The position numbers were made by a program, and so were the translations under genes. DNA of 64,000 nt from Bythopirellula polymerisocia (GTDB lineage Bacteria > Planctomycetota > Planctomycetia > Pirellulales > Lacipirellulaceae), in assembly GCF_007860015.1 (NCBI RefSeq), contig NZ_SJPS01000007.1:307855-371854 (forward strand), written 5' to 3'. Each line of letters starts with the position of its first letter. Within the stretch, counting starts at the first letter, position 1. Below are positions 24,586-32,334 of the stretch, piece by piece. A model generated the notes under the pieces. The model ran no database searches. It was given only the letters and a program-made list of their open reading frames with translations, and had not been told where the DNA came from.

Positions 24586-26331
24586 ATGCTTCAGAGACCT
24601 ACTATAGCGAAGGATTCCCTGCGTGTGCCAATCAAACACCAACCTTTGGATCGAAACGTGTCTTCTGATTCACAATCTATCAAGGCGATGCCGGCCGCCA
24701 AGTCTGCCTGGTTGCCTTGGTTCCCTCTGTTTTGGGTAGTGTTGATTGTCGGGGGGTACCTCTACATGCAGCTAGGTAGCCTCGATCAAGACGTGAAAAA
24801 TTCTTCCACCGTCTTCTGTCTCGGCTTGCTCTTGTTCGGCCTGACTGGATGGGTGTTTCTCTGCAGTCATTATTCTACCGCAAAACGATTGCTTTGGGGT
24901 GGGGGCCCCTGGATTCTCGTCTTGGCGGGGGTAGCCTCAGTAGAATTGGTCAACAACGGAGACGTGGGTGTGATCGACTGGCGATGGCGGTGGTCAGCCA
25001 AGCACGATGAAAAGCTGTCAGTACCCCTCGGAAAAGAGCAAATCGCGATTGAGTGGGAGACCACCACTCACGACTATCCCCGTTTCCTCGGTAACGGATT
25101 CTGGGCCGAAGTGCTGGATGTACAACTCGCTACCGATTGGGACGAACAACCACCTGTTGAGCGGTGGCGTTGTCCAGTTGGTGCTGGGTGGTCGGGGTTT
25201 GCGATCGTCGGAGATTTCGCCGTAACCCAAGAGCAGCGTGGTTCCCAGGAGCTGGTGGTATGCTATCGCGTATCGTCCGAGAATCCTGAGGGAGAAATTG
25301 TCTGGACGCATGCCGACCCCGTGCGATTTGATCCGAGCGGCGCAGGTGCCCTCGGCTATGTGGGACCTCGGGCGACTCCTGCGATTCACGACGGACGTGT
25401 TTTGACCGTCGGTGCAACCGGAATCCTCAATTGTATTGATGCCCGCTCTGGCAGCCTGCTGTGGACCCACGACACGCTTACAGAAAACAACATGCAGAAC
25501 ACTATGTGGGGCAAAGCCTGTTCCCCCGCTATTCTCGAAACAGAGGGCAAGCCAACGCTAGTCCTCATGAGCGTGGGTGCTCCATCGGCTTCGTTAGTTG
25601 CCTATGATCTTGAGACTGGCAAGGAAGTGTGGGCGGCGGGGAGTCGGCGCTCCTCGTATGCCTCGCCGGTCATCTGTGAACTTCTGGGAGAACGGCAGAT
25701 TCTTTGTGTAAATGAAGACTTTGTGACAGCCCATTCCGCTACTGACGGCAAGATACTTTGGGAGTATCCCTGGCAGGGCAATAGTGATAGCGACGCCACT
25801 GCTTCCCAACCAGTTCCATTATCCGAGGATCGCGTATTCCTCTCGAAAGGATACGGAGTCGGGGCTTCCTTGGTGCAACTTTCACGTGACGAGTCAGGGG
25901 ACATTCTAGCAGGACCGCTCTGGGAGCCTCCCATAAGAAAAGTCATGAAAACTAAAATGGGCAACGTTATTGTCCGTGACGGTTTTATCTACGGTCTGGA
26001 CGGTGGCATCTTGCAGTGCATCGACGTCGAGCGCGGCAAAAGTCAATGGAAAAAACGCCGCCTGCCAGCCATCGGTCACGGCCAGATCATGGCGATCGGC
26101 GACAATCTGGTCATCCTCTCCGAAACGGGAGAATTAATCCTAGTGGCTATTGACCCTGAAGAGTATCAGGAGTTGGCCAGTATGTCTGTCTTTCCCTCAG
26201 AGGAAATCACCTGGAACAATCCCGCGTTTTCTTCGCCCTATTTGCTACTGCGCAATGCTGAGCAAGCCGTGTGTTTGAAGTTGCCGTTGGCTGATTCGGC
26301 CGATGTCTCGTTGGCTCATACAGCGGATTGA
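24586..26331 (+). CDS. membrane-anchored PQQ-like beta-propeller protein
   Basis: Three hydrophobic helices lie in the first 130 residues (WFPLFWVVLIVGGYLYMQLG, VFCLGLLLFGLTGWVFLC and GGPWILVLAGVASVELV). The remaining 440 residues form PQQ/WD40-like propeller blades (GILNCIDARSGSLLWTHDT, SLVAYDLETGKEVWAAGS, FVTAHSATDGKILWEYPW). Such proteins are abundant in planctomycetes; they are usually not quinoprotein dehydrogenases, since cofactor-binding residues are not conserved, and their function is unknown. I start at ATG 24586; a TTG three codons upstream is possible. The gene is divergent from the SDR-led operon. Confidence 0.8.
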   Translation: MLQRPTIAKDSLRVPIKHQPLDRNVSSDSQSIKAMPAAKSAWLPWFPLFWVVLIVGGYLYMQLGSLDQDVKNSSTVFCLGLLLFGLTGWVFLCSHYSTAKRLLWGGGPWILVLAGVASVELVNNGDVGVIDWRWRWSAKHDEKLSVPLGKEQIAIEWETTTHDYPRFLGNGFWAEVLDVQLATDWDEQPPVERWRCPVGAGWSGFAIVGDFAVTQEQRGSQELVVCYRVSSENPEGEIVWTHADPVRFDPSGAGALGYVGPRATPAIHDGRVLTVGATGILNCIDARSGSLLWTHDTLTENNMQNTMWGKACSPAILETEGKPTLVLMSVGAPSASLVAYDLETGKEVWAAGSRRSSYASPVICELLGERQILCVNEDFVTAHSATDGKILWEYPWQGNSDSDATASQPVPLSEDRVFLSKGYGVGASLVQLSRDESGDILAGPLWEPPIRKVMKTKMGNVIVRDGFIYGLDGGILQCIDVERGKSQWKKRRLPAIGHGQIMAIGDNLVILSETGELILVAIDPEEYQELASMSVFPSEEITWNNPAFSSPYLLLRNAEQAVCLKLPLADSADVSLAHTAD

Positions 26332-27501
26332 TCATTGAGGCGAGTTTTCTATCAGCCAGTCTTCCAGAATAATGTGCTCCACATAAGGGGCGCGGAGCAG
26401 ATTGGCGCGGCCTGGCAGCATGCCGCTTAGCCAGGGGCGGCGGGCAAGTTGGGTTACAGCCTTGAGGCTGTAACAACTCAATGAGTTGCAGTTGGTTTGT
26501 TCCAGAATATTCTCGCTCAGTCGATGGAATGTGGCAGGAATGACATTTGGCTCTGGGCCAACATGGATGACACGTTCGATCCCTATCGCCAGGCAATAAT
26601 CGATCGCATCCCAGAGTCGTTGGGGCTGATCAATCCATTGCCTGAGAATCTCGCGAGCCGAGTGGTCGTTGTAACTCAACTTGCCAGTAACCAAGGAGAG
26701 CACAGGCGGATTGGGAGGGAGAAAGCCACCGGCGAGCGTCTCCATCATCACAGCCGCGCGATCAGGGATTTGCCGCTGTCGTACGATTGGGGTGTGCAAC
26801 GGAGGCCACCGTAGATCGTTCGTGCGAAGTTGTGCTCGGTAGGGAAGCAACTCACGCATCACCTCCTTAAATCGAGTTGTTGTATCCCTTTGACCCAGTA
26901 GGAGGTAGGTGTTCGGAGATAGCATTGCAGAGATGGCAATTGTGCCGGCCCCCTCTGACGTGATCTGGTGACAAAGTCGCTCGACGTCAATTTGATTGAT
27001 CTTCGGCCCACGAGAGAACAGCACTCCCATAGTTACATCGGCAGACAACGCCACTGAGTCGGCAGCCATAGCCAGGGGAACACGAATCATGTCCGCAGGA
27101 TCAAAGACACCAGCGCAACTCACTGAAACTAATTCTCCGAGGCTGTAGCCGAAGGAGAGTCCTACACGGGCAATGTCAATGTTGTGAACCTCTCGCAACA
27201 AGCGAAGGTGGGCTACTTCTACTGCTGCAATGAGAGCAATCGATTCCGAATAGTGATCGACCCCAAATTCATTGGCAGAGTTGATTCGCTCTAATAAATC
27301 GACTGGCTCACCCAACATTTCGGCACAGATATCTGCATAGCGTTTGAGTTCCTCGGTCAAGATTCCTCGGTAAGCATCGACTGCCAACAGTTCGGCAGTG
27401 CGACCCAGGTTGGTTGCACTGTATCCTCGAAAGGCTAGGGCGGTGTTCGAGAGATCAACTCTTTGCGAAAGTGCCATTATTTTTGGTTTAATATTGCTCA
27501 C
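26332..27501 (-). CDS. FabD-like acyltransferase-domain protein
   Basis: The acyltransferase nucleophile elbow appears as SFGYSLGELVS (Ser120) and the likely catalytic His as WPPLHTPIV (His236), in the right spacing for malonyl-CoA:ACP transacylase folds. The usual N-terminal FPGQGSQ motif is replaced by LAFRGYSATNLG, and the first 110 residues are divergent, so the acyl donor may not be malonyl-CoA. The start is a GTG at 27501 with AAGAGAA upstream; an ATG at 27477 is an alternative. It stands alone, convergent with the propeller gene at zero distance, with no ketosynthase or ACP gene beside it. Confidence 0.7.
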   Translation of the reverse strand: MSNIKPKIMALSQRVDLSNTALAFRGYSATNLGRTAELLAVDAYRGILTEELKRYADICAEMLGEPVDLLERINSANEFGVDHYSESIALIAAVEVAHLRLLREVHNIDIARVGLSFGYSLGELVSVSCAGVFDPADMIRVPLAMAADSVALSADVTMGVLFSRGPKINQIDVERLCHQITSEGAGTIAISAMLSPNTYLLLGQRDTTTRFKEVMRELLPYRAQLRTNDLRWPPLHTPIVRQRQIPDRAAVMMETLAGGFLPPNPPVLSLVTGKLSYNDHSAREILRQWIDQPQRLWDAIDYCLAIGIERVIHVGPEPNVIPATFHRLSENILEQTNCNSLSCYSLKAVTQLARRPWLSGMLPGRANLLRAPYVEHIILEDWLIENSPQ

Positions 27502-27799
27502 GGCGATTCTCTTACGCTCTGATCGGACACATTCACCAAGGGACGATACTTGCCGGTGCAGTCAAGAAGTCATTTCAATCTGGTGGATCGTAGCAATTAT
27601 ACGGCGCATCTGTCACAAGGAAGCGGTGAAATTTATCATCGTTCGCCAGAACTTTCGATTTCTAGAAAAATCTTAGGACGAGCTCAGCCGGAACCCAGCG
27701 TTTGCGGGCTAAACTTCTGGTGAAACTTGGGAGATCTTCGCGTAATCCTACTGTCAATTATTTCGACTTGTTTCCATTCTCGGGGGGGCCAGACACGAT

Positions 27800-28195
27800 A
27801 TGCTACTCGCACAAGACATAATGACCAAAAGTGTGATGACCATCGGCCCCAATGCCTTAGTCCGGGAAGCTATTGACATCCTACTCGATAATCACATCTC
27901 GGGACTGCCCGTGGTTGACGCACAGGGAAAGCTCGTAGGTGTGGTGACCGAATTCGCCTTGTTAGCGATCGCTTACAATGAAGGCATCCACCAGGAAAAA
28001 GTATTGAAACACATGTCAACGGAGCTGATCACAGTGGGGCCGCAAGAGTTGATTTGCAAGGTGGCTGACCTTTGCATTATCCATCGTGTCCGCCGGATTC
28101 CGGTAGTGCAAGATGGAAGACTGCTGGGTGTAATTGCTCGGCGCGATGTGTTGGAGGGGATGTACCGAAGCCAAGAAGCAGCGTGCGAAGTTTGA
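27800..28195 (+). CDS. two-CBS-domain protein
   Basis: The 131-aa protein is almost entirely a CBS pair (Bateman module). The first begins AQDIMTKSVMTIGPNALVRE with DNHISGLPVVDAQGKLVGVV, the second KHMSTELITVGPQELICK with RRIPVVQDGRLLGVIARRDV. Such modules bind adenosine nucleotides and usually act as regulatory subunits. The target is not evident from the neighbourhood. It is preceded by almost 300 bp without a gene and followed by about 400 bp. Confidence 0.88.
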   Translation: MLLAQDIMTKSVMTIGPNALVREAIDILLDNHISGLPVVDAQGKLVGVVTEFALLAIAYNEGIHQEKVLKHMSTELITVGPQELICKVADLCIIHRVRRIPVVQDGRLLGVIARRDVLEGMYRSQEAACEV

Positions 28196-28603
28196 CGATC
28201 TCTTTGAATACATACACTTGTTTCACAGCGCTATTGGCTACCAATTTTTGCTCGGGTCCTTGTTCTCGGATCGATCCAATCTTAGCGGGAAATAGCGAAA
28301 TCCAAGCCGAGTTCTGACTATAAAGCTCGGGAGTCTGGTCCGCCGACAATCTGAGCGATATCGGGGCCGAACCCGACTATATTCCGGATCTAACACCAAA
28401 TTGTATGGTGGATTCTTCGGCGCATGTATTTAACGCCGTTACAAGCCGGGTAATTGGATACGATCATTAAAATTTGCAGAAAAAATCAGCACGACTTTAG
28501 GAATAACCTACGTTTCCTTAGCAATCAAATATGTTGCAAAGTTTTTCAGAAATCTCAAATCTTTGAACCTGATTTACCGGATTCGTATAGGAGCCATCTA
28601 GCC
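28196..28603. other. intergenic region before the pilin cassette
   Basis: About 400 bp with no gene, repeat or clear hairpin. It presumably holds the promoter of the pilin cassette. A frame open from 28454 runs into the pilin gene but has no protein character, and the ribosome site (TAGGAGCC) marks the true start at 28604. Confidence 0.5.
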
Positions 28604-28921
28604 ATGAAATCACGAAAGAATCGGAGCGGTTTTTCGCTCCTCGAATTTCTTGCGGTTGTGACGATCCTCGGCATTATTGCCGCTATTATCATTCCGCGGG
28701 TTATTGTATCCAATGATACCGCCAAGCAACGCGTTCGAGACCATCACAAAGCGACAATCAACGCCACGGTCGAGCGCTGGTATATCGATAAAGGGACTTG
28801 GCCTAAGAACAATCTGAGTGACATAGGCGTCGATAAGAGCTACTTTCCTGACGGAGTTCCCCTGAATCCAGTGGACAACAAAGAGTATTCTTTGAATGCT
28901 ACCACGCATCGGGTGAACTAA
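28604..28921 (+). CDS. type II secretion/type IV pilin-like major pseudopilin
   Basis: The ATG at 28604 has GGAG 9 nt upstream and gives a 105-aa product with a short basic leader ending SG, then FSLLEFLAVVTILGIIAAII, the class III prepilin cleavage/methylation site (Gly at -1, Phe at +1, Glu at +5) and N-terminal helix. The C-terminal half (RWYIDKGTWPKN, YFPDGVPLNPVDNKEY, THRV) matches small GspG-like pilins of planctomycetes. A prepilin peptidase would process it; none is in the window. It is the only intact member of a three-gene cassette. Confidence 0.85.
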   Translation: MKSRKNRSGFSLLEFLAVVTILGIIAAIIIPRVIVSNDTAKQRVRDHHKATINATVERWYIDKGTWPKNNLSDIGVDKSYFPDGVPLNPVDNKEYSLNATTHRVN

Positions 28922-28937
28922 GTAGATGGGATGATTA

Positions 28938-29180
28938 GTGGTTTCCAATGACCATACCTCGCAAATCCAAGCTAACCTGGCTCGACGCATTTCGGTGCGC
29001 CGGGCCATGAGCTTTTTAGAACTCGCCGTATTGGTTTCGATTGTTAGAGTTCTAGCTACTCCTGGAAGTACTCGATTTGGTCACGCTCCTTTGAATACTG
29101 GCAGTGCTGAAGGATACGTGTGCAATATTTCTTTGGCAGTCAACCATGCCCGTAGCCCTCTATTTCAGGCAGACCGATGA
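28938..29180 (+). pseudogene. GspH-like pilin gene, truncated
   Basis: From a GTG at 28938 (GGGATG upstream) the frame gives a leader (ISVRRA), then MSFLELAVLVSIVRVLATPG, a prepilin N-terminus with Ala at -1 and Glu at +5, then RFGHAPLNTGSAEGYV and SLAVNHARS as in planctomycete GspH-like pilins. It stops after 80 aa at a TGA (29178-29180), whereas such proteins normally have 130 or more residues with a beta domain. The stop overlaps the ATG of the next gene (ATGA), so a deletion plus the stop, rather than a single mutation, is likely. Expression of a stub cannot be excluded. Confidence 0.6.
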
Positions 29181-29674
29181 TATCTTGTTACGAAGTCTTG
29201 TACCGTTTGTTGTGCATTCTCTTATGCGTTGCGATCTGCGGGTGCGGGGCAGCTGAGGAATCCTCGATTCCTGAGGTGACACCTACGGTAGAAGAGCAGA
29301 TTGCCAGCCCCGTCCCTTGTCAAACGAGTGAATCCGAGAACGGTAGCCAGGAGGCAGATTCGGATAAGTCATTAGAAACTGATCAGCAAGCTGCCCAGTA
29401 AGACACCGAAACCGTCGCCTAGACGCAACCGTATCCCGAGCGTGAGAATCTGTTCCAGAAATCACAGCGCAGGGAGAAGGCGGACGGGAGCGGAGTTGGC
29501 AATTCCGATGGCGATATTCAGCTCCCAGGGTTTGCTGACGTTAATGGTTAGAAAGCAATTATCTCCATCAACGGCATGGTCGTGCCAATCGCTGAAGGCG
29601 GATTTAATTCCGGAATTGAAGTGATTTCGATCCATCCCTCTACTGTCGTACTGCAGCGCAATCATCAGCGTTGA
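29177..29674 (+). pseudogene. pilin-cassette lipoprotein gene with three in-frame stops
   Basis: The first 74 codons (29177-29401) make a lipoprotein signal (VAICGCG lipobox) and an acidic Ser/Glu-rich linker. The same frame then continues through TAA (29399), TAG (29420) and TAG (29549) without any shift to a final TGA at 29672-29674. The downstream parts still read as protein: TQPYPERENLFQKSQRREKA, then IQLPGFADVNG, then AIISINGMVVPIAEGGFN and VISIHPSTVVLQRN. This matches a conserved C-terminal beta domain (DVxG...IDGxxxPxxEGG...VISIxPxxVVLQR) that I associate with lipoproteins of planctomycete pilin clusters. It is therefore a 166-codon gene broken by three nonsense changes, each explainable as a C-to-T change in CAA or CAG codons. 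The first 74 codons may still be made. Confidence 0.7.
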
Positions 29675-29720
29675 CAAGAGTCGCTGGATTACTAGTCGGT
29701 AATCGATTTCCAGTTAGCAA

Positions 29721-31388
29721 TTAAAGTTTAGACGAGCTTTCTTCCCAGGGGCTTGTCGGCTTCGACGCTGGCGGAGGGTGTAGTTCGATTTCGTCTTGAA
29801 CTACTCGCTCTGGAATTGCGCGTGGCAAATACTGAACTTCGGTCACTAAAGGGCGAATGTTCAATATGACCACAACAATCGCAAAGGGCCCGAGGATTGA
29901 AAGCAAAGTAAAAGCTTCAATCGCCATGGGTCCATTGTCTATTAGCGTAACTAGGGTCCAAATTGGATTGCATGCCTGCAAGTAAGTGAACTCGCTTCCC
30001 ATTCTTAGCGAAGGAGTCATCATGTAAATCACCTGAGGTATACCACAAGCAAGAAGCAGCAATATCAAGTGAATCAGGAATCCTGCTGACAACTGCACAA
30101 AAGTTATAGTTCTCATCCAGCTGATAATCATTTTCCCTACTCCGAGAAAAATCACACAATAGCACCAACTCAGCAACAGAAAATAACAGACGGTTTCGCG
30201 AGTTGGCCATCTTGTGGAATTTGGTAGGAATGCAACTGTAAGTAATCCAGCGAGCGTAACTGCCGCCAGAGAACTCACAGCGAAGATAAAACCGGTGTGA
30301 GGGCCGGGATTGAACCAGGTGAGAAACATTCTCCCAAGGGTGCTCGATGGCAGGCTTCTCATGACTCTTCGCGAGAGATGAGGCCACTCGCTTGTCATGA
30401 AAGTTCCCATGGCGTACCAAAACATCACCGAGCCGGCGGCAGCTATGAGGATAACTCGCAATAAATAATCAATCGTAGTGGGAGTGAGCAGGACGATTAT
30501 GCTTATCCAACCAATGAAGCATGCGTGCAGAGCAATCATGCGTTTCCGCAAGGGTGTCGAACGATTATCGCTGGAAAATCCGATCTGTGCCGCTGCCGCG
30601 GCATGGACAAGTGCAAATAACGTGAGATAAAAACTCAATGCTGCCAGACTTCCCAGCCAAAACCATGAATTCTGTAGATTGACGAAGCCATATTCGACAA
30701 AGTCCGGAAGTGAGGTAATCGTACTTCCCAAAACAATTGTCAAGCAGAGGACTACCAGGAGCGAGATCAAGACGTGTGTATGACGCGCTTTCGCATTCGT
30801 TCCGGCCAGCAGTCCCAACATCGAGAGTCCCATGCACAAGAACATGAAGTAAGCCAAGATGAAGGCGATCGTTAAGGTGTCGACTCCCCGCAAGAGATAA
30901 GTAAAGGCGATACAAGGGCTTACTCCACACATATAGATCATCATTTGCACGGCAGCGCTACCTAGCTTGCCGGAAATAATCTGCTTCGCCGAGAGTGAGG
31001 TAATTGAAAGAAGTTCATAGGTATTGTCTTCCTGTTCGGCAGCTAGCGAACGAAATGCGGAAAACGGAACAATGAGGATGAGAGGAAATGCCAGGATCGA
31101 GGCATAGACCAACAGCATTGTCTGGCCGGAAGCGACGTAATAGACGTCAGGTCCGATTATCGCCACAACGGCAAAGCTGGCTGCCCAGCAGGCAATCAAC
31201 ACCACGAGAAACGTTGCGACGAACTGGCGACTCTTGAGGGCTTGCCGAGTTTCCTTGACAAGAATGGGATTCAGTCGGTCGATGAATTGCTCTGCCCAGT
31301 GCGCGATAGAGGTGATAATCTCTGCTGAATTGCGACGTTCGATCGTCTCCGTGACGGGCGAAGGGTTAGGGACTGCTCCTGCGCTCAT
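29721..31388 (-). CDS. ABC-2 type transporter permease
   Basis: A 555-aa integral membrane protein with about 12 hydrophobic helices (FVATFLVVLIACWAASFAVVA and LLVYASILAFPLILIVPFSA early on). The N-terminal part RLNPILVKETRQALKSRQFVA is typical of ABC-2 permeases in planctomycete export systems, and FRSLAAEQEDNTYELLSITSL is the coupling-helix region. It overlaps the ATPase gene by 4 bp. The permease partners with that ATPase; the substrate is unknown. The C-terminal 35 residues are Pro-rich and cytosolic (ELHPPPASKPTSPWEESS). Confidence 0.82.
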   Translation of the reverse strand: MSAGAVPNPSPVTETIERRNSAEIITSIAHWAEQFIDRLNPILVKETRQALKSRQFVATFLVVLIACWAASFAVVAIIGPDVYYVASGQTMLLVYASILAFPLILIVPFSAFRSLAAEQEDNTYELLSITSLSAKQIISGKLGSAAVQMMIYMCGVSPCIAFTYLLRGVDTLTIAFILAYFMFLCMGLSMLGLLAGTNAKARHTHVLISLLVVLCLTIVLGSTITSLPDFVEYGFVNLQNSWFWLGSLAALSFYLTLFALVHAAAAAQIGFSSDNRSTPLRKRMIALHACFIGWISIIVLLTPTTIDYLLRVILIAAAGSVMFWYAMGTFMTSEWPHLSRRVMRSLPSSTLGRMFLTWFNPGPHTGFIFAVSSLAAVTLAGLLTVAFLPNSTRWPTRETVCYFLLLSWCYCVIFLGVGKMIISWMRTITFVQLSAGFLIHLILLLLACGIPQVIYMMTPSLRMGSEFTYLQACNPIWTLVTLIDNGPMAIEAFTLLSILGPFAIVVVILNIRPLVTEVQYLPRAIPERVVQDEIELHPPPASKPTSPWEESSSKL

Positions 31389-32332
31389 TGGACTCTCCCT
31401 TCGGTCACGAATAGAAACAAGTCTTCAAGACTTTTTGTTTTGCAGGAAAACTCCAGAACGAGAAATCCTGCTTCTACGACTTCGCGCAGCAGCACAGCTT
31501 GATTCTCTTGTCCCCCTTCATGTGTACACGCCACTTTTCCTGCTTCAAGTGAGATCGCAGATATGTCAGAACGGTTCTCAAGCCAATTCAAGAGGGGTTG
31601 GGGATCATCAATCACACGCATCCAAATGCGACTTAACGTATCTGACCGGCTGTTGATATCCTCGACGCTACCAGTTGCCAGTAGTCGTCCTTGTTCGATA
31701 ATGGCTACGCGGTCACACAATTCTGCAAGTTCTGTAAGGATATGAGAACTTATCAATACTGCTTTTCCCAACTCAGCAAGTTGCTCAATCATTTCTCGCA
31801 ATTCGATACGAGCACGTGGATCGAGCCCCGCAGCGGGTTCATCGAGAACGAGAACTGCCGGGTTATGAATCATCGTGCGCCCGAGGCAGAGTCGCTGTTT
31901 CATTCCCTTTGAAAGACCGTTGATTGGCTTTTCCGCCAAGGTATCGAGCAGAGTAAAACCCATGACGGAATTCACTGCGGTCTTCCGCTCAGTACCTCTT
32001 AGACCGTATGCGCGGGCGAAGAAATCAAGATACTCGCGGACATTCACGTTTTCGTAAGACCCAAAGTAGTCTGGCATGAATCCGAGGCGACGCCGCACGC
32101 GATCTGGGTCATCGACCACTGAGAACCCATCGACAATGGCGTCTCCTGAGGTCGGTTCGTCCAGCGTGGCTAGAATTCTCATGCTGGTCGTTTTGCCAGC
32201 CCCATTTGGTCCGATGTAACCCAACACTTCCCCGGCATAGACTTCAAAACTGATGTCATCAACGGCTTTGGTCTTGCCAAAATAGCGATGCAAGTTTCTC
32301 AATTCGATCAGAGGCTGTCTGGCATAAATCAT
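31385..32332 (-). CDS. ABC transporter ATP-binding protein
   Basis: Walker A is GYIGPNGAGKTTSMRIL (about residue 37 on), the signature is LSKGMKQRLCLGRTM, Walker B is VLVLDEPAAGLDPRARIEL, and the H-loop is ISSHILTEL. The C-terminal 90 residues form the extension common in exporter ATPases of the CcmA/DrrA type. It energises the permease encoded downstream with a 4-bp overlap. The preceding large membrane protein gene ends 2 nt upstream, so the four genes from 34760 to 29721 form one unit. Confidence 0.9.
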   Translation of the reverse strand: MIYARQPLIELRNLHRYFGKTKAVDDISFEVYAGEVLGYIGPNGAGKTTSMRILATLDEPTSGDAIVDGFSVVDDPDRVRRRLGFMPDYFGSYENVNVREYLDFFARAYGLRGTERKTAVNSVMGFTLLDTLAEKPINGLSKGMKQRLCLGRTMIHNPAVLVLDEPAAGLDPRARIELREMIEQLAELGKAVLISSHILTELAELCDRVAIIEQGRLLATGSVEDINSRSDTLSRIWMRVIDDPQPLLNWLENRSDISAISLEAGKVACTHEGGQENQAVLLREVVEAGFLVLEFSCKTKSLEDLFLFVTEGRVQ

Positions 32333-32334
32333 GC

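Noticed and set aside
29177..29674. Stop-codon recoding (selenocysteine or readthrough) in the lipoprotein gene
   Set aside because: Stops are TAA and TAG, three in one gene next to another truncated gene, with no adjacent recoding structure seen; nonsense decay is simpler.
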